From contig NZ_JABMCE010000062.1 in the NCBI RefSeq assembly GCF_013359865.1, positions 31,888-95,887 of the forward strand: DNA of 64,000 nt. Direction: 5' to 3'. This document shows, one piece after another, positions 35,394-45,257 of the stretch (within the stretch, counting starts at the first letter, position 1; each line of letters starts with the position of its first letter). The position numbers and the translations under genes were made by a program. Below the pieces are notes generated by a model. It saw only the letters and a list, made by a program, of their open reading frames with translations. It was not told the DNA's origin and ran no database searches. This stretch comes from Curtobacterium pusillum (lineage in GTDB: Bacteria > Actinomycetota > Actinomycetes > Actinomycetales > Microbacteriaceae).

Positions 35394-37973
35394 GTGCCCG
35401 GAGAGAACCTCACCCGAATCGAAGCCCAGGAACGTGCCGCGATCGTCGACGTGCAGACGTACGACGTCGAGCTGGACCTGACCCGCGGCGCCGAGACGTT
35501 CGGCAGCACCACGCGCGTGCGCTTCTCCGCGACGTCGGGCGCCTCGACCTTCATCGACGCGATCACCAGGACGGTGCACTCGATCACGCTGAACGGCACC
35601 GCGCTCGACGTCGCGGCCGTGAACGACGGCGTGCGCATCCAGCTCGACGGGCTGCAGGAGCAGAACGAGCTCGTGGTCGTCGCCGACGCCCTCTACACGA
35701 ACACGGGCGAGGGCCTGCACCGCTTCGTCGACCCCGTCGACGACGAGGTGTACCTGTACTCCCAGTTCGAGGTGCCCGACTCGCGCCGCATGTTCGCGGT
35801 GTTCGAGCAGCCCGACCTCAAGGCCGAGTTCTCGTTCACCGTGACGGCGCCGTCGCGGTGGCAGGTCGTCTCGAACTCCCCCACGCCGGAGCCCCACGTC
35901 GACGGTGAGATCGCGACGTGGACCTTCGCCCCGACGGCGAAGATCTCGAGCTACATCACGGCGCTCGTCGCAGGCCCCTACGAGGTCGTGCGCGACGAGC
36001 TCACCAGCCGCGACGGCCGCACGATCCCGCTCGGCGTGTTCGCGCGCAAGTCGCTCGCCGAGTACCTCGACCCCGAGTACGTGTTCGACATCACGAAGAA
36101 GGGCTTCGCCTACTACGAGGAGAAGTTCGACGTCGCGTACCCGTTCGAGAAGTACGACCAGCTGTTCGTGCCGGAGTTCAACGCCGGCGCGATGGAGAAC
36201 GCCGGCGCCGTCACCTTCACCGAGACGTACGTCTTCCGGTCGAAGGTCACCGACGCCATCAAGGAGCGCCGGGTCGTCACGATCCTGCACGAGCTCGCAC
36301 ACATGTGGTTCGGCGACCTCGTCACCATGAAGTGGTGGAACGACCTGTGGCTCAACGAGTCCTTCGCCGAGTGGGCCTCCACCATCGCGACGGCCGAGGC
36401 CACCGAGTGGACCGAGGCGTGGACGACGTTCCAGGCGATGGAGAAGTCCTGGGCCTACCGGCAGGACCAGCTCCCCTCGACGCACCCGATCGTCGCGACG
36501 ATCAACGACCTCGAGGACGTGCAGGTCAACTTCGACGGCATCACCTACGCGAAGGGCGGCTCCGTCCTGAAGCAGCTCGTGGCGTGGGTCGGCATCGACG
36601 CGTTCTTCGCCGGCGTGTCCGCGTACTTCAAGAAGCACCACCACTCGAACACCGAGCTGCGCGACCTGCTCGTCGAGCTCGAGGCGACGAGCGGCCGTGA
36701 TCTCTCCGAGTGGTCGAAGCTGTGGCTCGAGACCGCCGGGGTCAACACGCTCCGCCCGGAGATCGAGACCGACGAGTCCGGCGTCATCACGGCGTTCGCT
36801 GTCCTGCAGGAAGCACCGGCCGACCACCCGACGCTGCGACCGCACCGCCTCGCGATCGGCGTCTACGCCTTCACGCAGGACGCCGATGCCCCGTTCGGCG
36901 CCGACACCGCGTCCGCCGGCGGCAAGCTCGAGCGCATCCACCGCGTGGAGATCGACGTCGACGGCCCCCGCACCGAGGTCCCCGAGCTCGTCGGCGTCCA
37001 GCGCGGCGACCTCGTGCTCCTCAACGACGACGACCTGGCGTACGCCAAGATCCGTCTCGACGAGCAGTCCCGGCGCACCGCGATCGAGCACCTCGCCTCG
37101 ATCGCGAACCCCCTCGCGCGCTCGATCGTCTGGGGCGCGATGTGGGACGCCACCCGCGACGCCGAGTCGCCCGCGAGCGACTACGTCCGCCTGGTGCTCG
37201 GCAACATCGCCACCGAGACCGAGTCGACGACGATCCGCACGACGCTCTCGCAGCTGCTCCTCACCGCCCGCAACTACGTGGCACCGGCGAAGGCCGACGC
37301 CACGGTCCGCACGGTCGGCGAGACGCTGTGGCAGCTCGCGAGCTCGGCCGAGGCCGGGTCGGACGCGCAGTTCCAGTTCGTGAAGTTCTTCGCGCAGATC
37401 GCCTCCACGCCGGAACACGTCGGCACGCTCACCGGGCTGCGCGACGGCTCGGTGACGCTGAACGGCCTCGAGATCGACACCGACCTCCGCTGGGAGCTGC
37501 TCGAGGGCCTCGTGCTCGCGGGAGCCGCCGGGAACGCCGAGGTCGACGCCGAACTCGCCGCGGACAGGACGGCGTCGGGCGAGCAGGCGGCAGCGCGTGC
37601 CCGGGCCACCATCCCCACGGCCGAGGGCAAGCTCGCCGCGTTCTCGTCGCTCGTCGACTCGTCCGAGCTGCCGAACGCGATCGTGCGCCAGACCACGGTC
37701 GGGTACCAGCACGTGAACAGCCCGGTCGTGCTCGAGGGTCTCGTGCCGAAGTACTTCGACGTGCTCACGCGGATCTGGGCCGAGCGCAGCTACCACATCG
37801 CCGACACCATCGTCACGGGGCTGTACCCGGCGCCGCTCGCGTCGGCCGAGCTGCGCGACGCGGCGGCAGCGTGGCTCGAGGCCCACCCGGAGACTCCGGC
37901 GCTGCGTCGCATCGTGTCGGAGAGCCTCGCGGGCACGGAGCGCGCCCTCCGGGTCCAGGCGGCAGACGCCTGA
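35394..37973 (+). CDS. pepN: Aminopeptidase N
   Basis: 859-aa M1 zinc aminopeptidase of the cytoplasm, removing N-terminal residues from peptides. Substrate motif GAMENAGAVTFTE and zinc site HELAHMWFGD with the third ligand in WLNESFAEW are complete, and the ERAP1-like C-terminal domain is full length. GTG 35394 gives the family start (VPGENLTRIEAQERA) with GGAG 6 nt upstream; a TAGGCT box near 35295 may be its promoter. Confidence 0.95.
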   Translation: MPGENLTRIEAQERAAIVDVQTYDVELDLTRGAETFGSTTRVRFSATSGASTFIDAITRTVHSITLNGTALDVAAVNDGVRIQLDGLQEQNELVVVADALYTNTGEGLHRFVDPVDDEVYLYSQFEVPDSRRMFAVFEQPDLKAEFSFTVTAPSRWQVVSNSPTPEPHVDGEIATWTFAPTAKISSYITALVAGPYEVVRDELTSRDGRTIPLGVFARKSLAEYLDPEYVFDITKKGFAYYEEKFDVAYPFEKYDQLFVPEFNAGAMENAGAVTFTETYVFRSKVTDAIKERRVVTILHELAHMWFGDLVTMKWWNDLWLNESFAEWASTIATAEATEWTEAWTTFQAMEKSWAYRQDQLPSTHPIVATINDLEDVQVNFDGITYAKGGSVLKQLVAWVGIDAFFAGVSAYFKKHHHSNTELRDLLVELEATSGRDLSEWSKLWLETAGVNTLRPEIETDESGVITAFAVLQEAPADHPTLRPHRLAIGVYAFTQDADAPFGADTASAGGKLERIHRVEIDVDGPRTEVPELVGVQRGDLVLLNDDDLAYAKIRLDEQSRRTAIEHLASIANPLARSIVWGAMWDATRDAESPASDYVRLVLGNIATETESTTIRTTLSQLLLTARNYVAPAKADATVRTVGETLWQLASSAEAGSDAQFQFVKFFAQIASTPEHVGTLTGLRDGSVTLNGLEIDTDLRWELLEGLVLAGAAGNAEVDAELAADRTASGEQAAARARATIPTAEGKLAAFSSLVDSSELPNAIVRQTTVGYQHVNSPVVLEGLVPKYFDVLTRIWAERSYHIADTIVTGLYPAPLASAELRDAAAAWLEAHPETPALRRIVSESLAGTERALRVQAADA

Positions 37974-38050
37974 GACCCGGATGACCATCGGCGGGGTCCA
38001 GGCGTTCCTCCAGGGAGGCCAGGGCCCCGCCCTTTAGCATCGACCGGATC

Positions 38051-39115
38051 ATGACCTTGGCTGCAACGACCGAAGACACCTCGAAACTGATCTCGAACGC
38101 GTTCACCCAGTTCGTCGACACGTGGCACGTGCCGATCGTGATCGTCGTGACGGTCATCGCGGCGATCATCGTGCGACTGATCCTGCGGCACTCGATCAAG
38201 GGCATCGTCGATCGCGTCGTGAACGGAGTGAAGAAGCGCCAGGGAGCCGCGGACACGCAGGCGCTCATCGCGTCTCCGGTGCAGACCGCCCGTGTCGTGC
38301 AACGCACCCGGACGCTCGGCAGCGTGCTCGAGAACCTGGCCACGGTGGTCGTGGTCGTCGTCGCGCTCGCCATCATCATCCCCGTCACGATCCCGAACGC
38401 CGCGGTCGGCATCGTCGGCGGCGCGTCCCTCGTCGCGGCCGGCCTCGCCGTCGGCGCCCAGAGCATCGTGAAGGACCTGCTGTCCGGGGTCTTCATGATC
38501 CTCGAGGACCAGGCCGGCGTCGGCGACGTCGTCGACACCGGCCAGGCGACCGGCGTGGTCGAGAACGTCGGGCTGCGCGTCATGCAGATCCGCGACGTCA
38601 ACGGGATCCTCTGGTTCGTGCCGAACGGGCAGATCCTCCGCGTCGGCAACCTCTCGCAGGGCTGGTCGCGCGTGCTCGTCGACATCACCGTGCCGTACGA
38701 CACGGACATCGACGCCGTCCAGGACGCCCTCCTCAAGGCCGCGGTGACGATGTCGCAGGAGACCCGCTGGCGCCAGCGCATCGTCGAGAAGCCGGAGATC
38801 TGGGGCCTGCAGTCGATCACCGATGCCGGCATGGTGTTCCGGCTCGTCGTGAAGACCCGGGCCTCGGAGCTCGACGTCGTGGGCCGCGAGCTCCGCGTGC
38901 GCCTCAAGCGCTCCGTCGACGAACTCGGCGTGACGCTGCCGGCGATGGCGATGATCATGCCCGTGGGCTGGGAGAACGCGACCTCGATCAACGGCCTCCG
39001 CACCGTGCGGACCCAGCCGACACCGGCGCCGACGAAGCCCCGGCGTGCCCGCAAGAACATCCTCGGTCAGCCCATCCGGACCGACGACCACGATGCCGGG
39101 AAGGACCCGCAGTGA
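38051..39115 (+). CDS. Mechanosensitive ion channel, MscS family
   Basis: 354-aa inner-membrane channel that lets solutes out on osmotic down-shock. Three helices: the first at about residues 22-43, the second at about 105-125, and the pore helix AAGLAVGAQSIVKDLLSGVF; then the beta domain with VGDVVDTGQATGVVENVGLR and the NGQI turn. A long basic C-tail ends in DDHDAGKDPQ. TAGCAT stands 10 nt before ATG. It overlaps the globin gene (GTGA). Confidence 0.93.
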   Translation: MTLAATTEDTSKLISNAFTQFVDTWHVPIVIVVTVIAAIIVRLILRHSIKGIVDRVVNGVKKRQGAADTQALIASPVQTARVVQRTRTLGSVLENLATVVVVVVALAIIIPVTIPNAAVGIVGGASLVAAGLAVGAQSIVKDLLSGVFMILEDQAGVGDVVDTGQATGVVENVGLRVMQIRDVNGILWFVPNGQILRVGNLSQGWSRVLVDITVPYDTDIDAVQDALLKAAVTMSQETRWRQRIVEKPEIWGLQSITDAGMVFRLVVKTRASELDVVGRELRVRLKRSVDELGVTLPAMAMIMPVGWENATSINGLRTVRTQPTPAPTKPRRARKNILGQPIRTDDHDAGKDPQ

Positions 39116-39582
39116 CCGAACCGACCCCTCCCGCCGCTCCCGGGCACGGTGGCAGCGTCCCCGCTCAACCGATCACGCTGCGGGTCGGCGAGCACGGCGT
39201 CTCCGCGACCGGTTCCCTGTACGAACGCATCGGCGGCGCTCCCACATTCGACCGCCTCGTGCGGCGCTTCTACGAGGGCGTCCAGCAGGACGACGTCATC
39301 TGGCCGATGTACCCGGCAGAGGACCTCGAGGGCGCGATCTGGCGCCTCTCCGCGTTCCTCCAGCAGTACTGGGGCGGCCCCGGTACGTACAGCGAGGAGC
39401 GCGGTCACCCCCGACTCCGGATGCGACACGGACCGTTCCGCATCACGTCCGAGGCCCGCGAGCGCTGGCTCCTCCACATGCGCACCGCGGTCGAATCGCT
39501 GCAGCTGGCACCGCTCGACGAGGCCGAGCTCTGGGCCTACCTCGATCGCGCTGCCCACGCGATGACGAACACGTTCGACTGA
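39112..39582 (+). CDS. Truncated haemoglobin, group II (GlbO-like)
   Basis: 156-aa haem protein. An N-terminal tail of about 35 residues precedes the core SLYERIGGAPTFDRLVRRFY. The proximal histidine is in RLRMRHGPF and the G8 tryptophan in ERWLLHMRTAV; YWGGPGTYSEERGHP is typical for group II. These bind O2 and may detoxify NO or peroxide. GTG start overlaps the mscS stop. A perfect 48-bp palindrome follows the stop. Confidence 0.92.
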   Translation: MTEPTPPAAPGHGGSVPAQPITLRVGEHGVSATGSLYERIGGAPTFDRLVRRFYEGVQQDDVIWPMYPAEDLEGAIWRLSAFLQQYWGGPGTYSEERGHPRLRMRHGPFRITSEARERWLLHMRTAVESLQLAPLDEAELWAYLDRAAHAMTNTFD

Positions 39583-39600
39583 CGTCGCGACGCGACCGGT

Positions 39601-39648
39601 GACGGTCGGGAGGCGCGGTGCGGGCCCGCACCGCGCCTCCCGACCGTC
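39601..39648. repeat. REP-like element, perfect 48-bp palindrome
   Basis: Both 24-nt halves are exact reverse complements (GACGGTCGGGAGGCGCGG ...), with no loop. It lies between the convergent globin and SDR genes, 18 nt after one stop and 11 nt from the other, so it could end both transcripts. Confidence 0.9.
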
Positions 39649-39659
39649 TTCCGGTTGCG

Positions 39660-40502
39660 TCAGCGCACGTAGGACCCGTCTGCCAGGTCCTCGACCAGCG
39701 ACGGGCGGGTCGGGTTCCACCCGAACGCGGCGCGCGCATGCGCGCCCGACGCCTCCTGGTGCAGGAGCAGCGCATCGGCGTACTCGTCACCCAGGCGTCG
39801 GCGGCTCGCGTCGACGCTCTCGGCGACGACCGGCGAACCGTGCGCACCCGCCTCGGCGATCTCCCGGACCGTGGGGTTGTCCCCGGTCGCGGCGACGACG
39901 TAGCCGTCCTGCTCGCCCCGGTGCAGCGCCAGGACGTAGAGCTCGCCGAGGTCGTCGATGTGCACCGTCGTCCAACGCTGCGAGCCGTCGCCGACCAGCC
40001 GGACCTCGTGCTCGCCGTCACCGACGAACATGGCGGGGATGCCTGCGCCACGGCCGTACACGATGCCCGGGGCGATGATCGTCGTGCGGGCATCGCTCGC
40101 TCGCACCCTCGCCTCGTTCGGTGCACGCCAGGCGGTCATCACCGGCGGGGAGACTGGGGACTGCTCCGAGATGTCCGTGGAGTTCCCGAAGGTGAAGATG
40201 CCGCCGGTGTGGACGAAGGGCTTCGGCGTGCCCGCGAGCGCCCCGAGGACGGTCGCGATGAAGTCCGGGTCGATGCCCCGCGCGGAGGCCGTGTGGACCA
40301 CCGCGTCCGCTTCGTGCGCGAGTCGGCGGACCACCTCGGTGTCCGTGACGTCGCCGACGATCGCCCGTCCCCCGGCGTCCCGGACCGCCTGCGCCTTCTG
40401 GTCCGTCCGCACGAGCGCGGTGACCTCGTGCTCGTGGGCGATGAGTGCGCGGAGGACCGAGGAACCGATGTAACCGGAGGCGCCGGTGAGGAAGACGTGC
40501 AT
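39660..40502 (-). CDS. NAD(P)-dependent epimerase/dehydratase family protein
   Basis: 280-aa extended SDR protein. The nucleotide-binding loop is FLTGASGYIGSSVLRAL, and the active-site tyrosine/lysine region is replaced by IIAPGIVYGRG, as in the atypical group used as NAD(P)H-dependent reductases or sensors. HTGGIFTFGNSTD and WTTVHIDDLGELYVLAL support the family. Substrate unknown. The next gene upstream on this strand lies 37 nt away. Confidence 0.88.
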   Translation of the reverse strand: MHVFLTGASGYIGSSVLRALIAHEHEVTALVRTDQKAQAVRDAGGRAIVGDVTDTEVVRRLAHEADAVVHTASARGIDPDFIATVLGALAGTPKPFVHTGGIFTFGNSTDISEQSPVSPPVMTAWRAPNEARVRASDARTTIIAPGIVYGRGAGIPAMFVGDGEHEVRLVGDGSQRWTTVHIDDLGELYVLALHRGEQDGYVVAATGDNPTVREIAEAGAHGSPVVAESVDASRRRLGDEYADALLLHQEASGAHARAAFGWNPTRPSLVEDLADGSYVR

Positions 40503-40539
40503 GCCCCAAGCCAACCACGCCGGAACCGGCGGCCGTCCC

Positions 40540-41241
40540 CTAGGGGTTCAGGGTCCAGGCGCGACGCTTCACGAGGACGTGGCCGCGCGACGTCGTCAGT
40601 CGGCTCCACGGGCCGGTCTCGAACAGCCGGACCGGGTCGTGTCCGAGGAACCCCAGGCTCTCCCCCGCGAATCCGGCACCGGCGGGGACGTGCTCGATCC
40701 CCGCGACCGGTCGACCCCAGACCTCGGAGCGGACCTTGCGGACGATCGCTTCGCCGGCGTTCGACGGAACCGCGTCCGCCACCTCGGCGATGCCGTCCCG
40801 CGCCGCACGGCGGAGCAGCTCCGGCGAGACGTCGGGCAGCGGCACCCATCCACCGCGGGGCGGGGAGATCGCAGCCCACGTGACGGTGTGCACCTCGTGC
40901 GGGAGCTCGACCTCGATCGGAGTGGCCCGGGTCGGGTCGGCACCCTCGGCACGCTCGGCGTCCTGCGCGTCCGCGAGCAGCCGCAGCCGCTCCTGCAGCG
41001 ATGCCAGCGGGACGACCGCGTCGATCGTCGCCGGTTGCGCGAGCGAGAACGTGCGGAGGCCCAGCACGGTCGGCAGCTCGTCGAGGAGGCCGAGCGGGTA
41101 GAGGATCGCGGTGTAGACCGCGAGGACGCCGGAGTCGGCGATGAGGCGGACCGAGCCGTCCTCGATGCGGGCGGCCCGTCCGAGGTAGGTCCGGAGGTCG
41201 CCGAGCGAGGCGGCGTCGGGAAGCGTGAACGAGGTGCCCAT
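40540..41241 (-). CDS. Conserved hypothetical protein (233 aa)
   Basis: Starts MGTSFTLPDAASLGDLRTYL and ends GHVLVKRRAWTLNP. Mixed alpha/beta, no signal peptide or membrane helix; PTRATPIEVELPHEVHTVTW and AAISPPRGGWVPLPDVS look like ordered core parts. A TAGAAT box lies 10 nt before ATG. It is divergent from tesB. I know similar unnamed genes next to tesB in Microbacteriaceae but no function. Confidence 0.75.
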   Translation of the reverse strand: MGTSFTLPDAASLGDLRTYLGRAARIEDGSVRLIADSGVLAVYTAILYPLGLLDELPTVLGLRTFSLAQPATIDAVVPLASLQERLRLLADAQDAERAEGADPTRATPIEVELPHEVHTVTWAAISPPRGGWVPLPDVSPELLRRAARDGIAEVADAVPSNAGEAIVRKVRSEVWGRPVAGIEHVPAGAGFAGESLGFLGHDPVRLFETGPWSRLTTSRGHVLVKRRAWTLNP

Positions 41242-41300
41242 GTCACCACGGATTCTATCGGCCACGTCGTTCGTGGGCGCGCGTTCGTAGACTGCTCCGT

Positions 41301-42158
41301 GTGAACGGCGAACCGGACTTCCTGCGGACCCTCCGACTCGAGGACACGGGTGCGAGCACCGGTGAGACGATCCTCACCGGCGTGAGCCACTGGTCCCCCG
41401 GTGGTCGGGTGTTCGGCGGGCAGGTCCTCGCGCAGTGCATCGTCGCCGCGCAGACCACCATCGAGGGCCGCGACATCCACTCGATGCACGGCTACTTCCT
41501 CCGCCCGGGCGACATCGACATCCCGATCACGTTCGGCGTCGAACGGATCCACGATGGGCGCTCGTTCGCCGCCCGACGGGTGCAGGCGTACCAGCGGGGC
41601 ATGCCGATCTTCTCGATGATCGCCTCGTTCCAGCGCCCGGACAGCGGCGTCGAGCACCAGGACCCGTTCCCCGTCCACACTCCGTCGCCCGAGTCGCTGC
41701 CGTCGGCCGCCTCGATCCTGTCCGCCATCGACCACCCCGTGGCGCAGGCGTGGGCCGAGCGGTCGATCGACCTCCGGCACGTCGAGGGTCCGGTGTTCGT
41801 CGACGTCCAGGGCGAGCACATCCCGCACCAGGCCGTCTGGTTCCGGGTCGACGGGAATCTGCCGGAGGATCCGGCCCTGCACCGCGCGGTCCTCGGCTAC
41901 GCGAGCGACCTGTCGATCCTCGAGCCGATCATGCGCCGGCACGGGGTCGCGTGGGGAACACCCGGGGTGAAGAGCGCGAGCCTCGACCACGCGATGTGGT
42001 GGCACCGCGACGGCCGGGCAGACGACTGGGTCCTGTACACGCAGGAGTCCCCGAGCGCACAGGGCGGTCGGGGACTCGCGTTCGGCCGGATGTTCTCGCG
42101 GGACGGTCGTCTGCTGGCGACCGTCGCGCAGGAGGGGATGATGCGCGTCCCGCGGTGA
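41301..42158 (+). CDS. tesB: Acyl-CoA thioesterase II
   Basis: 285-aa double hot-dog enzyme that splits acyl-CoA to free acid and CoA. FGGQVLAQCIVAAQTTIEG and HSMHGYFLRPGDIDIPI mark the first domain; SLDHAMWWHR (with the active-site aspartate) and DDWVLYTQESPSAQGGRGLA mark the second. GTG 41301 follows TAGACT by 7 nt, a leaderless promoter. Confidence 0.95.
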   Translation: MNGEPDFLRTLRLEDTGASTGETILTGVSHWSPGGRVFGGQVLAQCIVAAQTTIEGRDIHSMHGYFLRPGDIDIPITFGVERIHDGRSFAARRVQAYQRGMPIFSMIASFQRPDSGVEHQDPFPVHTPSPESLPSAASILSAIDHPVAQAWAERSIDLRHVEGPVFVDVQGEHIPHQAVWFRVDGNLPEDPALHRAVLGYASDLSILEPIMRRHGVAWGTPGVKSASLDHAMWWHRDGRADDWVLYTQESPSAQGGRGLAFGRMFSRDGRLLATVAQEGMMRVPR

Positions 42159-42215
42159 TGTGCCGCGACGCCGTCGCGCTGTGCGGTCGCGCCGCGAGGC
42201 CGGGCGCGGTGTGAC

Positions 42216-42698
42216 CTACGGCCGGGAGAACTGCACCGCCGGCTCGATGTAGGGCGCGCAGGACTCCCGCTCCGCGTCGCTCAGCCGACGCGGGCGGTTG
42301 CTCGCCGCGTCGACCATCACGAGGGCCGTCGTGGCACGGGTGTAGAGCACCGCAGGCTCGTGCCCCGCCGGCGACCACACCTCGTACGAGACGTCGATGC
42401 TCGCACCACCGATCCGCCCGATCCACATCTGGATGTCGAGGGGCTGCCGGAAGTACGGGATCGACGCGAGGTACTCGAGCCGCTGGGCTGCGATCACGGT
42501 CATCGTGCCCGAGCCCGGTCGTCCGTCGATGATCGGTTCCGGGATCGACCCGTCGGAATCGCGTTCCTCGGGGTCAGGACCCCAGAACCCCACGATGCGC
42601 GCCTCTTCGAGGAGGCGCAGCATCGCGGAGTTGTTGACGTGGCCGTAGGCGTCGATGTCGCTCCACCGCATCCGGATGGGAGCGTGCAGTCGCGCCAC
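42216..42698 (-). CDS. Acyl-CoA thioesterase, 4HBT/YbgC type
   Basis: 160-aa single hot-dog protein. The active-site stretch RMRWSDIDAYGHVNNSAMLR contains the aspartate of the 4-hydroxybenzoyl-CoA thioesterase group. YFRQPLDIQMWIGRIGGASI and TALVMVDAASNRPRRLSD fit. The GTG start is two bases after the ettA stop (TGACCGTG), so it is co-translated with the ABC-F gene, an order common in this family of bacteria. Confidence 0.9.
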   Translation of the reverse strand: MARLHAPIRMRWSDIDAYGHVNNSAMLRLLEEARIVGFWGPDPEERDSDGSIPEPIIDGRPGSGTMTVIAAQRLEYLASIPYFRQPLDIQMWIGRIGGASIDVSYEVWSPAGHEPAVLYTRATTALVMVDAASNRPRRLSDAERESCAPYIEPAVQFSRP

Positions 42699-42700
42699 GG

Positions 42701-44386
42701 TCAGTCGCGGGTGAGCTTGCGGTACGTGGCGCGACCAGGCTTCGCCGCGTCGGCACCGAGGCGCTCGATCTTGTTCTCCTCGTACGACTCGAAGTTGCCC
42801 TCGAACCAGTACCAGTTGGGCGTGCCGTCCTCGTTGAGTCCCTCCCACGCGAGGATGTGCGTCGCGATGCGGTCGAGGAACCACCGGTCGTGGGTGATCA
42901 CCACGGCACAGCCCGGGTACTCGAGCAGCGCGTTCTCGAGGCTCCCGAGGGTCTCGACGTCGAGGTCGTTCGTCGGTTCGTCGAGGAGCAGCAGGTTGCC
43001 GCCCTGCTTGAGCGTCAGCGCCAGGTTGAGACGGTTCCGCTCACCGCCGGAGAGCACGCCGGCCTTCTTCTGCTGGTCCGGGCCCTTGAAGCCGAACTGC
43101 GACACGTAGGCGCGCGACGGGATCTCGGTCTTCCCGACCTGGATGTAGTCGAGGCCGTCGGACACGACCTCCCACAGGTTCTTGTTCGGATCGATGCCAC
43201 CGCGGCTCTGGTCGACGTACGAGATGTCGACCGTGTCGCCGATCTTCAGCGTGCCGCCGTCGAGCGGTTCGAGTCCCACGATCGTCTTGAACAGCGTGGT
43301 CTTGCCGACACCGTTCGGGCCGATGACGCCGACGATGCCGTTCCGGGGCAGCGTGAACGAGAGGTCGTCGATGATGATGCGCTCGCCGAACTGCTTGTGG
43401 AGCTTGTCGGCATCGATGACCTGCGAACCCAGTCGGGGACCGACCGGGATGACGATCTCCTCGAAGTCGAGCTTGCGTGTGCGCTCGGCCTCCGTGACCA
43501 TCTCCTCGTAGCGGGCGAGACGGGCCTTCGACTTCGCCTGACGGCCCTTGGTGTTGCTGCGGACCCAGTCGAGCTCCGACGAGAGACGCTTCGCGAGCTT
43601 GGCGTCCTTCTTGCCCTGGACCTCGAGGCGAGCACGCTTCTTCTCGAGGTAGGTCGAGTAGTTGCCCTCGTACGGGTAGAGACGGCCGCGGTCGACCTCG
43701 GCGATCCACTGTGCGACGTGGTCGAGGAAGTACCGGTCGTGCGTCACGGCCAGGACCGCGCCGTGGTACTGCTGCAGGTGCTGCTCGAGCCAGAGCACGG
43801 ACTCGGCGTCGAGGTGGTTCGTGGGCTCGTCGAGGAGGAGCAGGTCGGGCTTCTGGAGCAGGAGCTTGCAGAGCGCGACGCGACGCTTCTCACCACCGGA
43901 GAGGTGCGTGACGAGCTCGTCCCCCGGCGGGCACTGGAGCGCGGCCATGGCCTGCTCGAGCTGCGAGTCCAGGTCCCACGCGTCGGCGGCGTCGATCTCT
44001 TCCTGCAGCGTGCCCATCTCGGCGAGGAGCGCGTCGAAGTCTGCGTCCGGCTCGGCCATGAGTGCAGAGATCTCGTTGAAGCGGGTGATCTTCCCGTGGA
44101 TCTCGCCGACGCCCTCCTGCACGTTCTCGAGGACGGTCTTCGACTCGTCGAGCTCCGGCTCCTGCATGAGGATGCCGACGCTGAAGCCCGGGGTGAGCTT
44201 CGCCTCGCCGTTGGACGGCTGGTCGAGACCCGCCATGATCTTCAGGATCGTCGACTTGCCCGCTCCGTTCGGCCCGACGACGCCGATCTTGGCGCCGGGG
44301 AGGAACGACATCGTGACGTCGTCGAGGATCAGCTTGTCGCCGACCGCCTTGCGGGCGCGGACCATCTGGTAGATGTACTCAGCCAT
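42701..44386 (-). CDS. ettA: Energy-dependent translational throttle protein EttA (ABC-F)
   Basis: 561-aa ribosome-associated ATPase with two ABC domains: Walker A GPNGAGKST and GPNGVGKTT, signatures LSGGEKRRVAL and LSGGERNRLNL, and the linker with KGRQAKSKARLARYEEM that reaches the E-site tRNA. Length and the arm (about residues 95-140) fit EttA. TAGACT lies 9 nt before ATG 44386. Adjusts the start of elongation to the ATP level. Confidence 0.96.
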   Translation of the reverse strand: MAEYIYQMVRARKAVGDKLILDDVTMSFLPGAKIGVVGPNGAGKSTILKIMAGLDQPSNGEAKLTPGFSVGILMQEPELDESKTVLENVQEGVGEIHGKITRFNEISALMAEPDADFDALLAEMGTLQEEIDAADAWDLDSQLEQAMAALQCPPGDELVTHLSGGEKRRVALCKLLLQKPDLLLLDEPTNHLDAESVLWLEQHLQQYHGAVLAVTHDRYFLDHVAQWIAEVDRGRLYPYEGNYSTYLEKKRARLEVQGKKDAKLAKRLSSELDWVRSNTKGRQAKSKARLARYEEMVTEAERTRKLDFEEIVIPVGPRLGSQVIDADKLHKQFGERIIIDDLSFTLPRNGIVGVIGPNGVGKTTLFKTIVGLEPLDGGTLKIGDTVDISYVDQSRGGIDPNKNLWEVVSDGLDYIQVGKTEIPSRAYVSQFGFKGPDQQKKAGVLSGGERNRLNLALTLKQGGNLLLLDEPTNDLDVETLGSLENALLEYPGCAVVITHDRWFLDRIATHILAWEGLNEDGTPNWYWFEGNFESYEENKIERLGADAAKPGRATYRKLTRD

Positions 44387-44521
44387 ATCCCGACAAGTCT
44401 ACTGATCAGGCCGGTTCGCCGGAACGCGCACGAGGGCTGTTGCGTTCGCGTACTTCGACGTACCGTAGCTCCGCTCGCCCACCACGGGCACGGTCGACCG
44501 GCCGATGAAGGGGACCAGGTC

Positions 44522-45244
44522 ATGCTCACGAAACGTCTTCGCCGTCTCACGCTGCCGCTCATCGGGGCGACCGCGCTCACGGTCGCCCTCATCGCGCCCG
44601 TCGCTCCCGCGTCGGCTGCGTCGCCCGTGCCGCACGGCAAGCCCTACGTGCAGTACACCGCGCACCTCGTCGAGAACGGCTCCGGGTCGGGGTACTCCTC
44701 GTACATCAACGTGCACGACGCCCACAACAACGCCTTCGCGGTCGGGATCCAGTCGGACACCGGTTCCGCGATCAGCAAGGGTCAGCCGCGCTTCATCTGG
44801 GAGCGGGTCCAGAACGGCAAGTTCACCTACGGGTACATGGGCGGCGCCTCGCACAGCAAGACCTCGGTCGGGCTGCGCTGGTACACGAACGACGTCGCGT
44901 CGGTCATCCTCAACAACCGCACGGTCGGCACGATCGCCGTGAACCTCGACGGGCGGCTGTTCTTCAACGCCGAGGCGAACGCGCGCCTCAACGGCGACGT
45001 CGTGCACTCGCAGGTGAACGACATTTCCATCGCCGTCGGCGACAAGGCCGGCCAGACCGGCCTGGCGGGCACCTGGAACACCGGCTTCTCGTTCCACGGT
45101 CTCAAGGCCAAGCAGACGAACAGCCCGAAGGTCCAGGGCGCGAGCTTCTCGATCGACGGGCGCGTCTCGGGCCTGCCCCGCGGCGGCAACTGGGACACCA
45201 CCGAGGTCGCTGGCATCGCGATGATCGCCCAGAACTGGCGGTAG
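44522..45244 (+). CDS. Secreted protein of unknown function (240 aa)
   Basis: Clear Sec signal peptide (RRLTLPLIGATALTVALIAP, cut after ASA) and a mature domain of about 205 residues rich in glycine, asparagine and aromatic residues, predicted mostly beta strand (GYSSYINVHDAHNNAFAVGI, GTWNTGFSFHGLKAKQTN). No cysteine, no catalytic motif that I recognise; a jelly-roll or lectin-like fold is plausible. AAGGGGACCAGG precedes the ATG; a TACCGT box is near 44471. Probably acts outside the cell, perhaps on plant sugars, which is inference. Confidence 0.75.
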   Translation: MLTKRLRRLTLPLIGATALTVALIAPVAPASAASPVPHGKPYVQYTAHLVENGSGSGYSSYINVHDAHNNAFAVGIQSDTGSAISKGQPRFIWERVQNGKFTYGYMGGASHSKTSVGLRWYTNDVASVILNNRTVGTIAVNLDGRLFFNAEANARLNGDVVHSQVNDISIAVGDKAGQTGLAGTWNTGFSFHGLKAKQTNSPKVQGASFSIDGRVSGLPRGGNWDTTEVAGIAMIAQNWR

Positions 45245-45257
45245 GCCCGCCCCTCGG